A stretch of 64,000 nucleotides of DNA from Lacibacter sediminis (GTDB lineage: Bacteria; Bacteroidota; Bacteroidia; Chitinophagales; Chitinophagaceae). How positions within the stretch are numbered: position 1 is the stretch's first letter; each line of letters begins with the position of its first letter. Positions 52,066 to 61,734 of this stretch are shown piece by piece. The notes under the pieces are model-generated. The model had not been told where the DNA came from, searched no databases, and saw only the letters and a program-made list of their open reading frames with translations. Both the position numbers and the translations under genes were made by a program. The stretch spans positions 4,960,001 through 5,024,000 of the forward strand of contig NZ_CP060007.1 in NCBI RefSeq assembly GCF_014168535.1. Reading direction: 5' to 3'.

Positions 52066-53511
52066 ATGCGAATAATCATTTCCTTTTTTGTAATTGCTTT
52101 CATGCTGACGGGTCCTGCATTTTCACAACTTAAATTCAGCGATGAAACAAAAAAATATATTGAGTACAACGACTCCATAACCGTTTTCAAAAACTGCTTG
52201 CTGATTGATGGGAAAGGTAATGCAGCCAACCCTCATCAAACAGTTATCATCAGCAAAGGAAAAATTGATTGGGTGGGTGACGATGATAAAGCCATCATTC
52301 CAAAAGGCGCCAACGTTATTGATCTGAATGGTAAAACAATTATGCCGGGTTTGGTGATGATGCATGAGCATATGTACATATCAGCAGCAGCAGTCGAAGC
52401 CCGTTATATTAATTTAAAACAATTGCCCTTTAGTTTTCCCAGGCTTTACCTCGCAGCAGGTGCTACCACTATCAGAACATGTGGCAGCATTGAACCATAT
52501 TCGGATTTGCGTATAAAAAAAGATATTGATCTTGGTTTATTTCCCGGCCCAACAATGGAATTGACTGCTCCTTATATTGAAGGAAAGTCACCACGCTTTC
52601 CGCAAATGAAAGACAATAAATCAGCAGCGGAAGCAGCAGCTTTTGTAAACTATTGGGCAGATCAGGGATTTACTTCGTTTAAAGCATACATGGGCGTAGA
52701 CAAAACAACATTAAAAGCAGCCATTGATGCAGCACATAAAAGAAAGTTGAAAATTACCGGGCATCTGGATGTTGTTACCTATAAAGAAGCGGCTTCATTG
52801 GGTATGGATCATCTGGAGCATGGATTTATGGCCAGTACAGATTTTGCTGTTGGTAAAAAAGAAAATGAACCGCCAGCTCCCGGTGCAGCTATCTTGTCGT
52901 TGAGTAATCTTGATATCAAAAGTGACAGCGTAAAACAATTCATTCAGTTTTTGATTGATAAAAAAGTAAACATCACTTCATCATTAGCTGTATTTGAAGG
53001 ATCTACTACCACACAGCCGCTACCCAATCAGGAATCACTCTTTGCAATGTCGCCTGACACAAGAGATTATTACTTACAACGATTGGCAACCATCAAATCG
53101 GCGAAAGGTCTAACTCCATACGATAAAGCATTTGCCACTACTGCCAAAATGGAAAAACTGTTTTACGAAATGGGTGGCTTACTTACTGTTGGTACTGATC
53201 CAACCGGTAATGGCGGAATCCTTGCAGGTTATGGTAATTGGCGAGCCATCGAATTATTAGTTGAGGTTGACGGTTTCACTCCGCTTGAAGCAATTAAGAT
53301 TGCTACGCAAAATGGCAGCATTGCTTTAGAATTAAATCAAACCATTGGAACCATTGAACCCGGTAAGTCTGCTGATCTCTTAATTATTAATGGAGACCCT
53401 TCTAAAGACATTCATGATCTGCGGAAAATTCTTTATGTATTCAGAAACGGCATCGGCTATAACTCAAAAAAATTATTCGAATCTGTAAAAGGGAAAGTAG
53501 GATTTAATTAA
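52066..53511 (+). CDS. Exported amidohydrolase family protein
   Basis: The product has 481 residues with signal peptide MRIIISFFVIAFMLTGPAFS. The TIM-barrel metal ligands are visible: MMHEHMYIS (HxH, about 103-105), KITGHLDVVT and MDHLEHGFM (two histidines), and VGTDPTGNGG (Asp). GKTIMPGLVMMHEH is the family entry motif, and SADLLIINGDPSKDI closes the barrel. It cleaves amide or related C-N bonds in the periplasm, in the imidazolonepropionase/prolidase-like branch. Substrate unknown. Confidence 0.88.
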   Translation: MRIIISFFVIAFMLTGPAFSQLKFSDETKKYIEYNDSITVFKNCLLIDGKGNAANPHQTVIISKGKIDWVGDDDKAIIPKGANVIDLNGKTIMPGLVMMHEHMYISAAAVEARYINLKQLPFSFPRLYLAAGATTIRTCGSIEPYSDLRIKKDIDLGLFPGPTMELTAPYIEGKSPRFPQMKDNKSAAEAAAFVNYWADQGFTSFKAYMGVDKTTLKAAIDAAHKRKLKITGHLDVVTYKEAASLGMDHLEHGFMASTDFAVGKKENEPPAPGAAILSLSNLDIKSDSVKQFIQFLIDKKVNITSSLAVFEGSTTTQPLPNQESLFAMSPDTRDYYLQRLATIKSAKGLTPYDKAFATTAKMEKLFYEMGGLLTVGTDPTGNGGILAGYGNWRAIELLVEVDGFTPLEAIKIATQNGSIALELNQTIGTIEPGKSADLLIINGDPSKDIHDLRKILYVFRNGIGYNSKKLFESVKGKVGFN

Positions 53512-53529
53512 AAAGAAAAACTGTTTCAT

Positions 53530-54690
53530 ATGAAAAAGTATATCGTGTTTGCTGTATTCATGCTGTGCAACTTAATTGGCGCTGCACAGAAACCAAGAGC
53601 AAGAGATATTGCAATTCCTTTTGATGGTAAGCCGGGAAAGTTCAACTCTATTACCGATGTTAAAGGAGTTGAAGTTGGTTACAGCACCATCATTTCAGGC
53701 ACAGGTAAAAACATAAGAGGTAAAGGGCCAGTGCGTACCGGTGTTACAGCTATCTTACCAAGAGGTATGAATAATAATCCTGTTTATGCAAATTGGTATT
53801 CACTAAATGGTAATGGTGAAATGACGGGAACTACCTGGGTAACAGAATCAGGTTTTTTAGAAGGCCCTGTTATGATTACCAACACAAACAGTGTGGGCAC
53901 AGTGAGAGATGCCGTATTGAAATGGTATGTAAAGAAAGGATGGTACAAAGAAGATTTTTGGTACACTTATCCCGTTGTTGCAGAAACCTATGATGGCTTC
54001 TTAAATGACATTTATGGTTTTCATGTAAAAGAAACTAATGCGTACGAAGCATTAGATAATGCAAAGAGTGGATTGATTAAAGAAGGCAATGTAGGTGGCG
54101 GCACAGGTATGAGGTGTTTAGGATTTAAAGGTGGCAGCGGTACTTCATCAAGAGTTGTAAAAATAAAAGACTCCACTTATACATTGGGTGTGTTTGTACA
54201 GGCAAACTTTGGAAGAAAAAGAAATCTCCTGATTGCCGGCGTGCCTGTTGGAAAAGAATTGATTGACACTTTAAACAATGAACTAAATGCACCCCCATCT
54301 TACAGACAGGAAGGTGATGGTTCTATTATTGTTGTAGTAGCAACTGATGCCCCATTGCTTCCGCATCAGTTAAAAAGAGTTGTTCAAAGAGTGTCGCTGG
54401 GTATTGGAGCAGTGGGTGGACAAGGCACAAATGGCTCCGGCGATATTTTCATTGCTTTCTCAACCGCTAATGCAAACGCTTTTCAAAGAGCAGATTTTAC
54501 AAACGTTGATGTATTGCCGAATGATTTAATAGATCCCTTGTTTGAAGCAACCATCCAGGCAACAGAAGAGGCCATCATCAATGCAATGGTAGCTGCTGAA
54601 ACCATGGAAGGGATCAACGGCAATAAATCATATGCTCTGCCACATCAATTGGTGATTGAAATTTTAAAAAAATATAAGCGGATCAAATGA
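53530..54690 (+). CDS. Exported P1 family (DmpA-type) aminopeptidase
   Basis: The product has 386 residues with signal peptide MKKYIVFAVFMLCNLIGAAQ. The self-processing site of the family is present: G302-S303 in TNGSGDIFIAFSTAN, where Ser303 becomes the N-terminal nucleophile after autocleavage. ITDVKGVEVGYSTIISG and VRTGVTAILPRG are typical N-terminal blocks. DmpA enzymes release N-terminal residues, including D-amino acids and beta-amino acids. The stop codon overlaps the start of the next gene (ATGA), so the two are translationally coupled. Confidence 0.92.
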   Translation: MKKYIVFAVFMLCNLIGAAQKPRARDIAIPFDGKPGKFNSITDVKGVEVGYSTIISGTGKNIRGKGPVRTGVTAILPRGMNNNPVYANWYSLNGNGEMTGTTWVTESGFLEGPVMITNTNSVGTVRDAVLKWYVKKGWYKEDFWYTYPVVAETYDGFLNDIYGFHVKETNAYEALDNAKSGLIKEGNVGGGTGMRCLGFKGGSGTSSRVVKIKDSTYTLGVFVQANFGRKRNLLIAGVPVGKELIDTLNNELNAPPSYRQEGDGSIIVVVATDAPLLPHQLKRVVQRVSLGIGAVGGQGTNGSGDIFIAFSTANANAFQRADFTNVDVLPNDLIDPLFEATIQATEEAIINAMVAAETMEGINGNKSYALPHQLVIEILKKYKRIK

Positions 54691-55856
54691 TAAAAGAGCA
54701 ATCCAAACTCTACGGACTTGACCACCTTAGAGCATTAGCTATTTTACTGGTACTAGGATTCCATTACCAGCTTGGATATTTTGGGTTTCCTGAATGGACC
54801 ACACAGTTCAATCAATTTGGCTGGACAGGCGTTGACCTGTTTTTTGTGCTAAGTGGGTTTTTAATTTCGTCGCAGCTTTTTGCACAAATCAAAAAGGGCA
54901 AATCTATTTCGTTGAAAGAATTCTTTCTGAAACGCTTTTTCAGAATTATCCCCATTTACTTTGTAGTAGTTGCCATTTATTTTTGCGTTCCATTTTTTCG
55001 GGAAAAAGAAGCGCTGCCTCCACTGTGGAAGTTTTTAACCTTTACTCAAAACTTTGGGTTAGATGCAGTAAACTTCGGTACATTTTCACATGCATGGTCT
55101 TTGTGTGTAGAAGAGCATTTTTATTTATTCCTTCCGTTGATCTTAATTCTTCTTCAAACCGTACAACTTTTTAAAAAAGGTTATTGGGTTTTGATAATAC
55201 TGTTTGCTGCCGGGTTTGCAGCAAGATTGTATAGCTGGCATCAAGAGTATCTTCCAACAGTTGCCGGCGAAAGTTCGTTGGCATCGTGGATAAGATTCGT
55301 TTACTACCCAACCTACAATCGGCTCGATGGACTATTGGTTGGCGTTTCCATTGCAGCCATTTATCAATACCTGCCAAACACGTGGAATAAAATCTCAGCC
55401 TATGGAAATCAGATACTGCTGGTGGGTCTTGTTCTATTAACCATTGCTTATTTCTTTTGCTCCGACCTTTCAACCTATACAACTTCAATTGTTGGTTTCC
55501 CTTTCATTTCAATAGGCTATGGATTTCTTGTAACGGGAGCCATTTGTCCAACAAGCATTTTGTATAAATGGAATTCAAAAGTCACCACACTTATTGCTAC
55601 ACTTTCTTATGGTATATACCTTTCTCACAAAGGAGTGATCCATATGGCACAGGAAATCTTTTCTGATTGGGGAATAGACAAAAACGGGAATGTGATGTTT
55701 TTAATCTGTATTGCATTTTGTTTTCTGGTTCCATGGCTTTTGCACCTCGCCATTGAAAAGCCTTTTATGAAGTTGAGAGATGTGGTGTTGAAGAATGGAA
55801 AAACAGTGAGCAATGTTTTTCCGGGGCAGGCGGTGTATGGGAAGTTTAAAAAGTAA
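54687..55856 (+). CDS. Acyltransferase 3 (OafA/YrhL) membrane protein
   Basis: The product has 389 residues and about ten membrane helices. GLDHLRALAILLVLGFHYQL (about 9-28) is the helix-1 motif with the catalytic His of the family, and WTGVDLFFVLSGFLIS plus SLCVEEHFYLFLPL follow. It O-acetylates a sugar or other periplasmic target. The start overlaps the P1 peptidase gene by 4 bp. It is the fourth membrane acyltransferase-type protein in this cluster, and of a family distinct from the others. Confidence 0.9.
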   Translation: MIKEQSKLYGLDHLRALAILLVLGFHYQLGYFGFPEWTTQFNQFGWTGVDLFFVLSGFLISSQLFAQIKKGKSISLKEFFLKRFFRIIPIYFVVVAIYFCVPFFREKEALPPLWKFLTFTQNFGLDAVNFGTFSHAWSLCVEEHFYLFLPLILILLQTVQLFKKGYWVLIILFAAGFAARLYSWHQEYLPTVAGESSLASWIRFVYYPTYNRLDGLLVGVSIAAIYQYLPNTWNKISAYGNQILLVGLVLLTIAYFFCSDLSTYTTSIVGFPFISIGYGFLVTGAICPTSILYKWNSKVTTLIATLSYGIYLSHKGVIHMAQEIFSDWGIDKNGNVMFLICIAFCFLVPWLLHLAIEKPFMKLRDVVLKNGKTVSNVFPGQAVYGKFKK

Positions 55857-55866
55857 AATAATCAAA

Positions 55867-56997
55867 GTGAAAAAAACAATTCATCAAATAATTGCAACCT
55901 GCTTTTTTATTGGAATAAGTGCAGGTGTAGGATATGCACAAAAAACATTGCCTCCGGGCTTCCCATCAGATTGTCCTGCGTTTTCGCACACATCAAAAAA
56001 GGAAATCAGCAATTCACCTGCCCGTATAGTATCGGATTCATTACTGAATAATGCAGCAGCATTACTAAATGAGCTCAATAAGCAAAATGTTTTAGAGGCT
56101 ATTGCTATCCTCGAAAAAGCAGTAGCAATAGATACTACCAATGCCGGGGCTTATTATAAATTGAGTGATGCCTATGGTTCAGCACCCAGGTATGCAGGAA
56201 TGCTTAAAAAAATGGGAGATGAAAAAAGTTTATTGTATTTTCTGAAAGCCTTTTCTCTAAATCCTAATGCCTTTGAAGGGCGTAGAGGAATGGCTAATTT
56301 TAAATTAAAGTTTCAAACCGATTATGCTTGTGCCGAAAAACTCCTCTTACGAATTTTAGAATCGCAGCCAAAAAATGCAAGGATACGATTTGAGTACGCC
56401 ATTTTGGTAGCTGCTAAAGGCAAGTTTAATGAGGCGTACCAAATCAGAGAAAAAGCTCTTACCGATGCCGACAGTCTCACAAGACTATTCATCATGAACA
56501 ACTCTTCCCGTATTCGATTTATGGCACATGATTACAATTGGGTCATTAAACATTGCGATAGCCTCATCACAAGTCAATATCCAAAAACAAATTCGTTGGC
56601 TCATTTTTACAAAGGGCTTGCATTGGCAGAACAAGGGAAATTTGAGCAGGCATTGGCAGAGCAAAAACTTGGTACGCCATCGCTTAAAGGCGATGCAGGT
56701 GGCGTTGCTAACTTTGCCCGTGCCTACATTCTGGCAGGCGAACTATCAAACGGCAAACTGGCTTTACAAGAAGTGCTTGACAGGTATGCAAGAGGTGAGG
56801 GTGTGGTGAAATATCAAATAGCCGCAGTTTATGAAGCTCTGGGCGATTTCGACAACACGTTTATTTGGTTAAACAGATATGCGGATGACGGTGGTGGTAT
56901 TCATGACTGGTTGCAATGGCTTAACCATGACCCCCGCTGGAAACGCATTAGAAATGATGCAAGATTTAAGGAGCTTAAATTAAGGGCGGGGTTGTAA
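55867..56997 (+). CDS. Exported tetratricopeptide-repeat protein (GTG start)
   Basis: I choose the GTG at 55867, which gives MKKTIHQIIATCFFIGISAG as a clean signal peptide 10 bp after the preceding stop. The in-frame ATGs at 55813 and 55837 lie inside the upstream gene. The product has 376 residues with TPR-like repeats: VLEAIAILEKAVAIDTTNAG, KSLLYFLKAFSLNPNAFEG, CAEKLLLRILESQPKNARIR and FYKGLALAEQGKFEQALAEQ. A protein-interaction scaffold with unknown partner. Confidence 0.78.
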   Translation: MKKTIHQIIATCFFIGISAGVGYAQKTLPPGFPSDCPAFSHTSKKEISNSPARIVSDSLLNNAAALLNELNKQNVLEAIAILEKAVAIDTTNAGAYYKLSDAYGSAPRYAGMLKKMGDEKSLLYFLKAFSLNPNAFEGRRGMANFKLKFQTDYACAEKLLLRILESQPKNARIRFEYAILVAAKGKFNEAYQIREKALTDADSLTRLFIMNNSSRIRFMAHDYNWVIKHCDSLITSQYPKTNSLAHFYKGLALAEQGKFEQALAEQKLGTPSLKGDAGGVANFARAYILAGELSNGKLALQEVLDRYARGEGVVKYQIAAVYEALGDFDNTFIWLNRYADDGGGIHDWLQWLNHDPRWKRIRNDARFKELKLRAGL

Positions 56998-57049
56998 TAG
57001 GCTCCCCAACATTACTCCTATTGTTTAGTTTAAGAAAATCAATTTTAAA

Positions 57050-58828
57050 ATGAAAATCAAACCATCAACCTTTCTGCTTATTGCACTGATAAATCTTTTT
57101 TCTTTTCAGTTGTTGGCGCAAAAGAAAAACCAATTAGAGTCATTACTGGAACAGTACTCAAAAGAATACTATGCACTAAATCCATTGCAGGCTACAGAAG
57201 CAGGCATCAACGATTATAACAACCAACTTGAAATTACGATCAGCGAAGACTATATTAAAAAAGCAAAAGCACTCAATCAAAAATATCTCAGTCAATTAGC
57301 TGTTATTAACAAAGCAGGCTTAACAGCTTCGCAGTTATTAAGTATTGATGTGCTTACTTACAAATTGAAATCAGAAAACGAACGGCTAAATAATTCGTTA
57401 GGGTTTTACAGACCTGTTGATCAATTCGTATTTAGTTTTTCAACAAAGTTTGCAACGTTAGGTTCAGGAGCAGGCTTTGTTCCTTTTAATACCGAGAAAG
57501 ATTACAGGAATTTTATCAGCCGTATGAAAGGTTTTCAAACCTGGGTTGATCAGGCCATCGCAAATATGAAAAAGGGTGTTGAGCAAAACAATACCAATCC
57601 AAGGGCTTCGATGGAAAAAGTGCCGGCACAATTAAAACCACTATTTCAAGGTGCGCTGGAGATGAATGTTTTTTATAAACCTTTACTAAAACTACCAACC
57701 AACTTAGATAGTGCTGCAGCCATTCAACTAAAAAAAGACTACTCGTCAGCCATTGAAACGATCATTCAACCTGCATATAAAAAACTGCATGATTATATTG
57801 TTACCGAGTACATTCCAAAAGCAAGAAAAACATCGGGCTTATTAGATAATTACAATGGAAAGAAAGAATATGAATTGTGGTTAAAGTATTACACCACCAC
57901 CAACATCAGCGCCGAACAAATTTTCAATTTAGGACTCAGTGAAGTTGCACGTATTCGCAAAGAAATGGAAACGGTAAAAACACAAGTGGGCTTTAAAGGC
58001 GACTTAAAGTCCTTTTTTGAATATGTAAAAACCGACCCTAAATTTTTCCCCTTTAAAACCGAAGAAGAAGTACTGGATAGGTTCAGGAGTTTTTTGGATA
58101 AAATGTCGCCACAGCTAAACAACCTTTTTAATTTAACACCCAAGGCAAAATTTGAAGTAAGAGCTACTGAAAAGTTTCGGGCCGCCGGTGCAAATGCACA
58201 ATACATGGCAGCATCAAGAGATGGAAAGAGACCGGGTATTTTTTATGAAGTGATTCTTGACCCGGCTACATACAATTATTTTTCGATGGAAGATTTATTT
58301 ATACATGAAGCTATTCCCGGTCATCACTACCAGGTAGCTATTCAACAGGAAGCCGATATTCCGGAATTTAGAAAAGCTTATTTCACAAGTGCTTTTGGTG
58401 AAGGCTGGGCATTGTATGCAGAAAGTTTAGGTAAGGAGTTAGGCTTGTTTACAGACCCTTATCAATATTTGGGTAGACTAAATGGTGAAATAGAACGGGC
58501 TGTTCGATTGGTTGTAGATGCAGGTATCCATTACAAAGGATGGAGCCGTGAAAAAGCCATTGCTTATGTGTTGGAGAATCAACCCGTATCAGCTGTTGAA
58601 GCGGAGCAACGGATAGAACGGTATATGGTTACAGCAGGGCAAGCAGTAAGTTATAAAATAGGTGAGTTAAAAATTATTGAGCTGCGTGAAAGAGCAAAGA
58701 AAAAATTGGGTAACAGGTTCGACATTAAAGAATTCCATGGTGAAGTGTTGAAAGATGGCTGTTTACCGCTGATTATTTTGGAAGCAAAAATCAATCGGTG
58801 GATAGAAAGTAAAGCAGCTAAAAAATAA
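57050..58828 (+). CDS. Exported DUF885 putative metallopeptidase
   Basis: The product has 592 residues with signal peptide MKIKPSTFLLIALINLFSFQ. The DUF885 metal motif H419-E-A-I-P-G-H425 is followed by HYQ, and GEGWALYAESLGKELGL lies about 40 residues on. These proteins resemble zinc peptidases (M32/M3-like helical folds) and probably cut peptides in the periplasm. Its signal peptide aligns without gaps with that of the next gene, although the mature proteins are unrelated. Confidence 0.88.
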   Translation: MKIKPSTFLLIALINLFSFQLLAQKKNQLESLLEQYSKEYYALNPLQATEAGINDYNNQLEITISEDYIKKAKALNQKYLSQLAVINKAGLTASQLLSIDVLTYKLKSENERLNNSLGFYRPVDQFVFSFSTKFATLGSGAGFVPFNTEKDYRNFISRMKGFQTWVDQAIANMKKGVEQNNTNPRASMEKVPAQLKPLFQGALEMNVFYKPLLKLPTNLDSAAAIQLKKDYSSAIETIIQPAYKKLHDYIVTEYIPKARKTSGLLDNYNGKKEYELWLKYYTTTNISAEQIFNLGLSEVARIRKEMETVKTQVGFKGDLKSFFEYVKTDPKFFPFKTEEEVLDRFRSFLDKMSPQLNNLFNLTPKAKFEVRATEKFRAAGANAQYMAASRDGKRPGIFYEVILDPATYNYFSMEDLFIHEAIPGHHYQVAIQQEADIPEFRKAYFTSAFGEGWALYAESLGKELGLFTDPYQYLGRLNGEIERAVRLVVDAGIHYKGWSREKAIAYVLENQPVSAVEAEQRIERYMVTAGQAVSYKIGELKIIELRERAKKKLGNRFDIKEFHGEVLKDGCLPLIILEAKINRWIESKAAKK

Positions 58829-58856
58829 TAAGATCATGCTCAATCGAATTTTCAAA

Positions 58857-59906
58857 ATGAAAAGACGGCAAACAATAATCATGTTTATCGCATTGATAAA
58901 TGTGTTTTCTTTCCAGCTATGCGTTCCATTCGATTTGACAGCACAGGATCATACAGTGGATTTTTCATCTGCATTGACAGTTGTAAATTCTTTAGACAGC
59001 ACACAAAGAGCAAAAGCGGTTTTTCCTTTTGATGATATGTCCCGATACGATTGGCACTATCTTCCTCCCAGTTTAATTCCAAGAAAAGGTGTTTGTTTAA
59101 AAGATCTGGATAGCATACAAAAGAGTCATGTTTATGCCTTACTGAAAAACTTTTTAAGTGATAAAGGGTTTTTAAGAACACAGAACATCATGAATAATGA
59201 GTATTATTTGAAAGAGTTAGAACCGAACATGATACATCGGATACCTGAAAATCATTTCATCGCATTTTATGGTGAGCCGGCAAAGGACAGCGTTTGGGGA
59301 TGGAAATTCAGCGGGCATCATATTGCGCTGAATTTTACAATCGTAAATAATCAATTAGCATTAACGCCCATCTTTTTTGGCGTATATCCTGCAGAAATTA
59401 AAGAAGGAAAAAATAAAGGAAGGCGCATCATAAAAGATGAAGAAGATATCGGCTTTGAATTAATAAACATGCTTACTAATGAGCAAAAGGCAAAAGCAAT
59501 TTTTCAATCAAAAGCATTTAGCGACATCGTAACTACAAACGCTATTCAGGTTGGCCCGCTTGCACCAGTGGGGATAGTAGCCAACGACCTGACAACTCAA
59601 CAAAAAACGATTTTAAATAAATTAATTGTTAGTCATCTTTCTTCAATGCCAACCAAAATTGCAGAGATGAGAATGAAGCGAATTGTATCAGAAGATTTTA
59701 ATCAAATAAGATTTGGTTGGGCAGGAGGCTTACTAAAGGGAGTTCCACATTATTACAGAATACAAGGGAAAACTTTTTTAATTGAGTTTGATAATACAAC
59801 GCACAATGCCAATCATATTCATATCGTTTGGCGTGATTTCAATGGTGACTTTGGGGTTGATCTTTTAAATGAGCATTACAAAAAAAGTAAGCATCATCAT
59901 GAATAG
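58857..59906 (+). CDS. Exported DUF3500 protein
   Basis: The start at 58857 is chosen because MKRRQTIIMFIALINVFSFQ aligns ungapped from Met with the leader of the preceding DUF885 gene; an upstream ATG at 58836 adds seven residues. The product has 349 residues. KAVFPFDDMSRYDWHYLPPS and GWKFSGHHIALNFTIV are the conserved blocks of DUF3500, with HNANHIHIVWRDFNGDFGVD at the end. The conserved His/Asp residues suggest a metal-dependent enzyme, but the function is unknown. Confidence 0.85.
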   Translation: MKRRQTIIMFIALINVFSFQLCVPFDLTAQDHTVDFSSALTVVNSLDSTQRAKAVFPFDDMSRYDWHYLPPSLIPRKGVCLKDLDSIQKSHVYALLKNFLSDKGFLRTQNIMNNEYYLKELEPNMIHRIPENHFIAFYGEPAKDSVWGWKFSGHHIALNFTIVNNQLALTPIFFGVYPAEIKEGKNKGRRIIKDEEDIGFELINMLTNEQKAKAIFQSKAFSDIVTTNAIQVGPLAPVGIVANDLTTQQKTILNKLIVSHLSSMPTKIAEMRMKRIVSEDFNQIRFGWAGGLLKGVPHYYRIQGKTFLIEFDNTTHNANHIHIVWRDFNGDFGVDLLNEHYKKSKHHHE

Positions 59907-59984
59907 CTGCCCCGGCTTGGGGAAGACACGAACCAAGGCAGAGAAAGCAAATTGAAAAATAAATAAACGTAAAACCAAAGCAAT

Positions 59985-61655
59985 ATGAATAAAGTAAATC
60001 ATCACCTGCATTCAAGAAGAAACTTCATCGGAATGTTTGCTGCTGCTGTTCCTTTATTATCATTCGGTAAAATAGAACCTGAAATTATTTTATACAACGG
60101 AACTATTTTCACCGTTAACCCCAAAGAACCAACAGCACAGGCATTGGCAATTGCCGACGGAAGATTAATAGCTGTTGGCAGTAATGCCGACATTTTAAGA
60201 ATGGCAACCGCCAAAACAAAGAAGATTGATATGGGCTATAAAACAATACTGCCCGGCTTTATTGATGCACACTCACATCCTGCTTATTCCGGCATCAAAC
60301 ATTTAAAAATGGTGGATTGTGATTTGCGTTCCATCGCAGCGATTAAAGAAGCCATCCGGCAACGGGCAGCTGTTACGCCAAAAGGCAAATGGGTAGAAGG
60401 ATTTAAATATGATGACACAAAAACCACTGAAGGCCGTAAAATAAACATCGCTGATTTAGATGCTGCTGCTCCTGATCATCCGGTGAGAATAACACATCGT
60501 GGCGGTCATACTTATTATTGCAATTCACTTGCTTTTAAAATAGCAAACGTTGATGAAGCTATTCCAAATCCGCAGGGCGGAGAATTTGAAAAAACAAGCG
60601 ATGGAAAATTAACCGGCTGTGTAAAAGAAACAGCAGCTGATGTTTTTGATAAAATCATCCCCGATATATCTAACCGTTCTGAAAAACAGGAAGGAGTGAA
60701 ACTCATTTCAAAGATGATGGCGAAAACCGGTATTACATCTGTTACTGATGCAGGGGGAAATCCGGAATCTTTACAGGCTTATGAAGATGCATATGAAGCA
60801 GGAGAACTAGATGTACGCATCTACTGTATGATTCGTCACAATCATATCGATAAAATGATCGCTGCCGGTGTAAGAACAGGTATGGGAAATGATTGGGTAA
60901 AGATCGGCGGTATGAAGATGGCTTGTGATGGTTCTATTTCTGAGCGTACAGCAAGGTTGTCGCAACCTTATGCCGGCCGTCCCGATGATTATGGAATCAT
61001 TATGATGGATGATGAACAAATGTATCCGGATGCAAAAAAAGCATATGATGCCGGCTGGCAAATCGGTATTCATGCAAACGGCGATGTAGGTATTGCTACT
61101 ACACTCAAATTATATGAACGTCTCCACAAAGAAAATCCGAAGAAAGATCCACGGTTCAGAATTGAACATTGCACCATGATCAATGAGAACCTTGTTCAAC
61201 GGATGAAATCGTTAGGTGTAATACCTACTCCTTTCTCTACTTATGTTTATTATCATGGAGAAAAAATGAAAGCATACGGAGAGGAACGTTTGAAAAATAT
61301 GTTTGCGTTACGAAGTTTTTTGGATGCTGGTCTTCGTCCCACACAGACATCCGATTATCCACCCGGACCATTTGAACCAATGATGGCTTTGCAATCAAGT
61401 GTTACAAGAACTGATATGAAAGGAACTGTTTGGGGAGCCAATCAAAAAGTAACAGTTGAAGAAGCTATTAAAATTGGAACCATCAATGGAGCCTATGCTT
61501 CTTATGAAGAAAAGAGTAAAGGTTCTTTGGAGGCCGGTAAACTTGCAGATCTTGTAGTACTTGGCCGCAATCCATTTAAAGAAGATCCATCAACCTTAAT
61601 TACAATTCCCATTGAACGGACGATGACGGGAGGTAAATGGGTGTATGAAAGCTGA
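59985..61655 (+). CDS. Tat-exported amidohydrolase, YtcJ-like
   Basis: The product has 556 residues with a leader containing SRRNFIGMFAAAVPLLSFG (Tat-type twin Arg). The amidohydrolase_3 barrel shows GFIDAHSHPAYSG (HxH, near 96-98), HRGGHTYYC, IGIHANGDVGIATTL, RIEHCTMI and QTSDYPPGPFEP. YtcJ/NfdA-type enzymes hydrolyse N-substituted formamides or related amides. It uses a Tat leader while the other amidohydrolase at 52066 uses a Sec-like one. The next gene is a carbamoylase-type enzyme, also with a Tat leader. Confidence 0.9.
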   Translation: MNKVNHHLHSRRNFIGMFAAAVPLLSFGKIEPEIILYNGTIFTVNPKEPTAQALAIADGRLIAVGSNADILRMATAKTKKIDMGYKTILPGFIDAHSHPAYSGIKHLKMVDCDLRSIAAIKEAIRQRAAVTPKGKWVEGFKYDDTKTTEGRKINIADLDAAAPDHPVRITHRGGHTYYCNSLAFKIANVDEAIPNPQGGEFEKTSDGKLTGCVKETAADVFDKIIPDISNRSEKQEGVKLISKMMAKTGITSVTDAGGNPESLQAYEDAYEAGELDVRIYCMIRHNHIDKMIAAGVRTGMGNDWVKIGGMKMACDGSISERTARLSQPYAGRPDDYGIIMMDDEQMYPDAKKAYDAGWQIGIHANGDVGIATTLKLYERLHKENPKKDPRFRIEHCTMINENLVQRMKSLGVIPTPFSTYVYYHGEKMKAYGEERLKNMFALRSFLDAGLRPTQTSDYPPGPFEPMMALQSSVTRTDMKGTVWGANQKVTVEEAIKIGTINGAYASYEEKSKGSLEAGKLADLVVLGRNPFKEDPSTLITIPIERTMTGGKWVYES

Positions 61656-61734
61656 AAATAAAAATAAACAGCATCACTCAATTTTCAGATACATCATCCA
61701 TACAACAGAAACGAATTTTTAAACTGAACAACTT

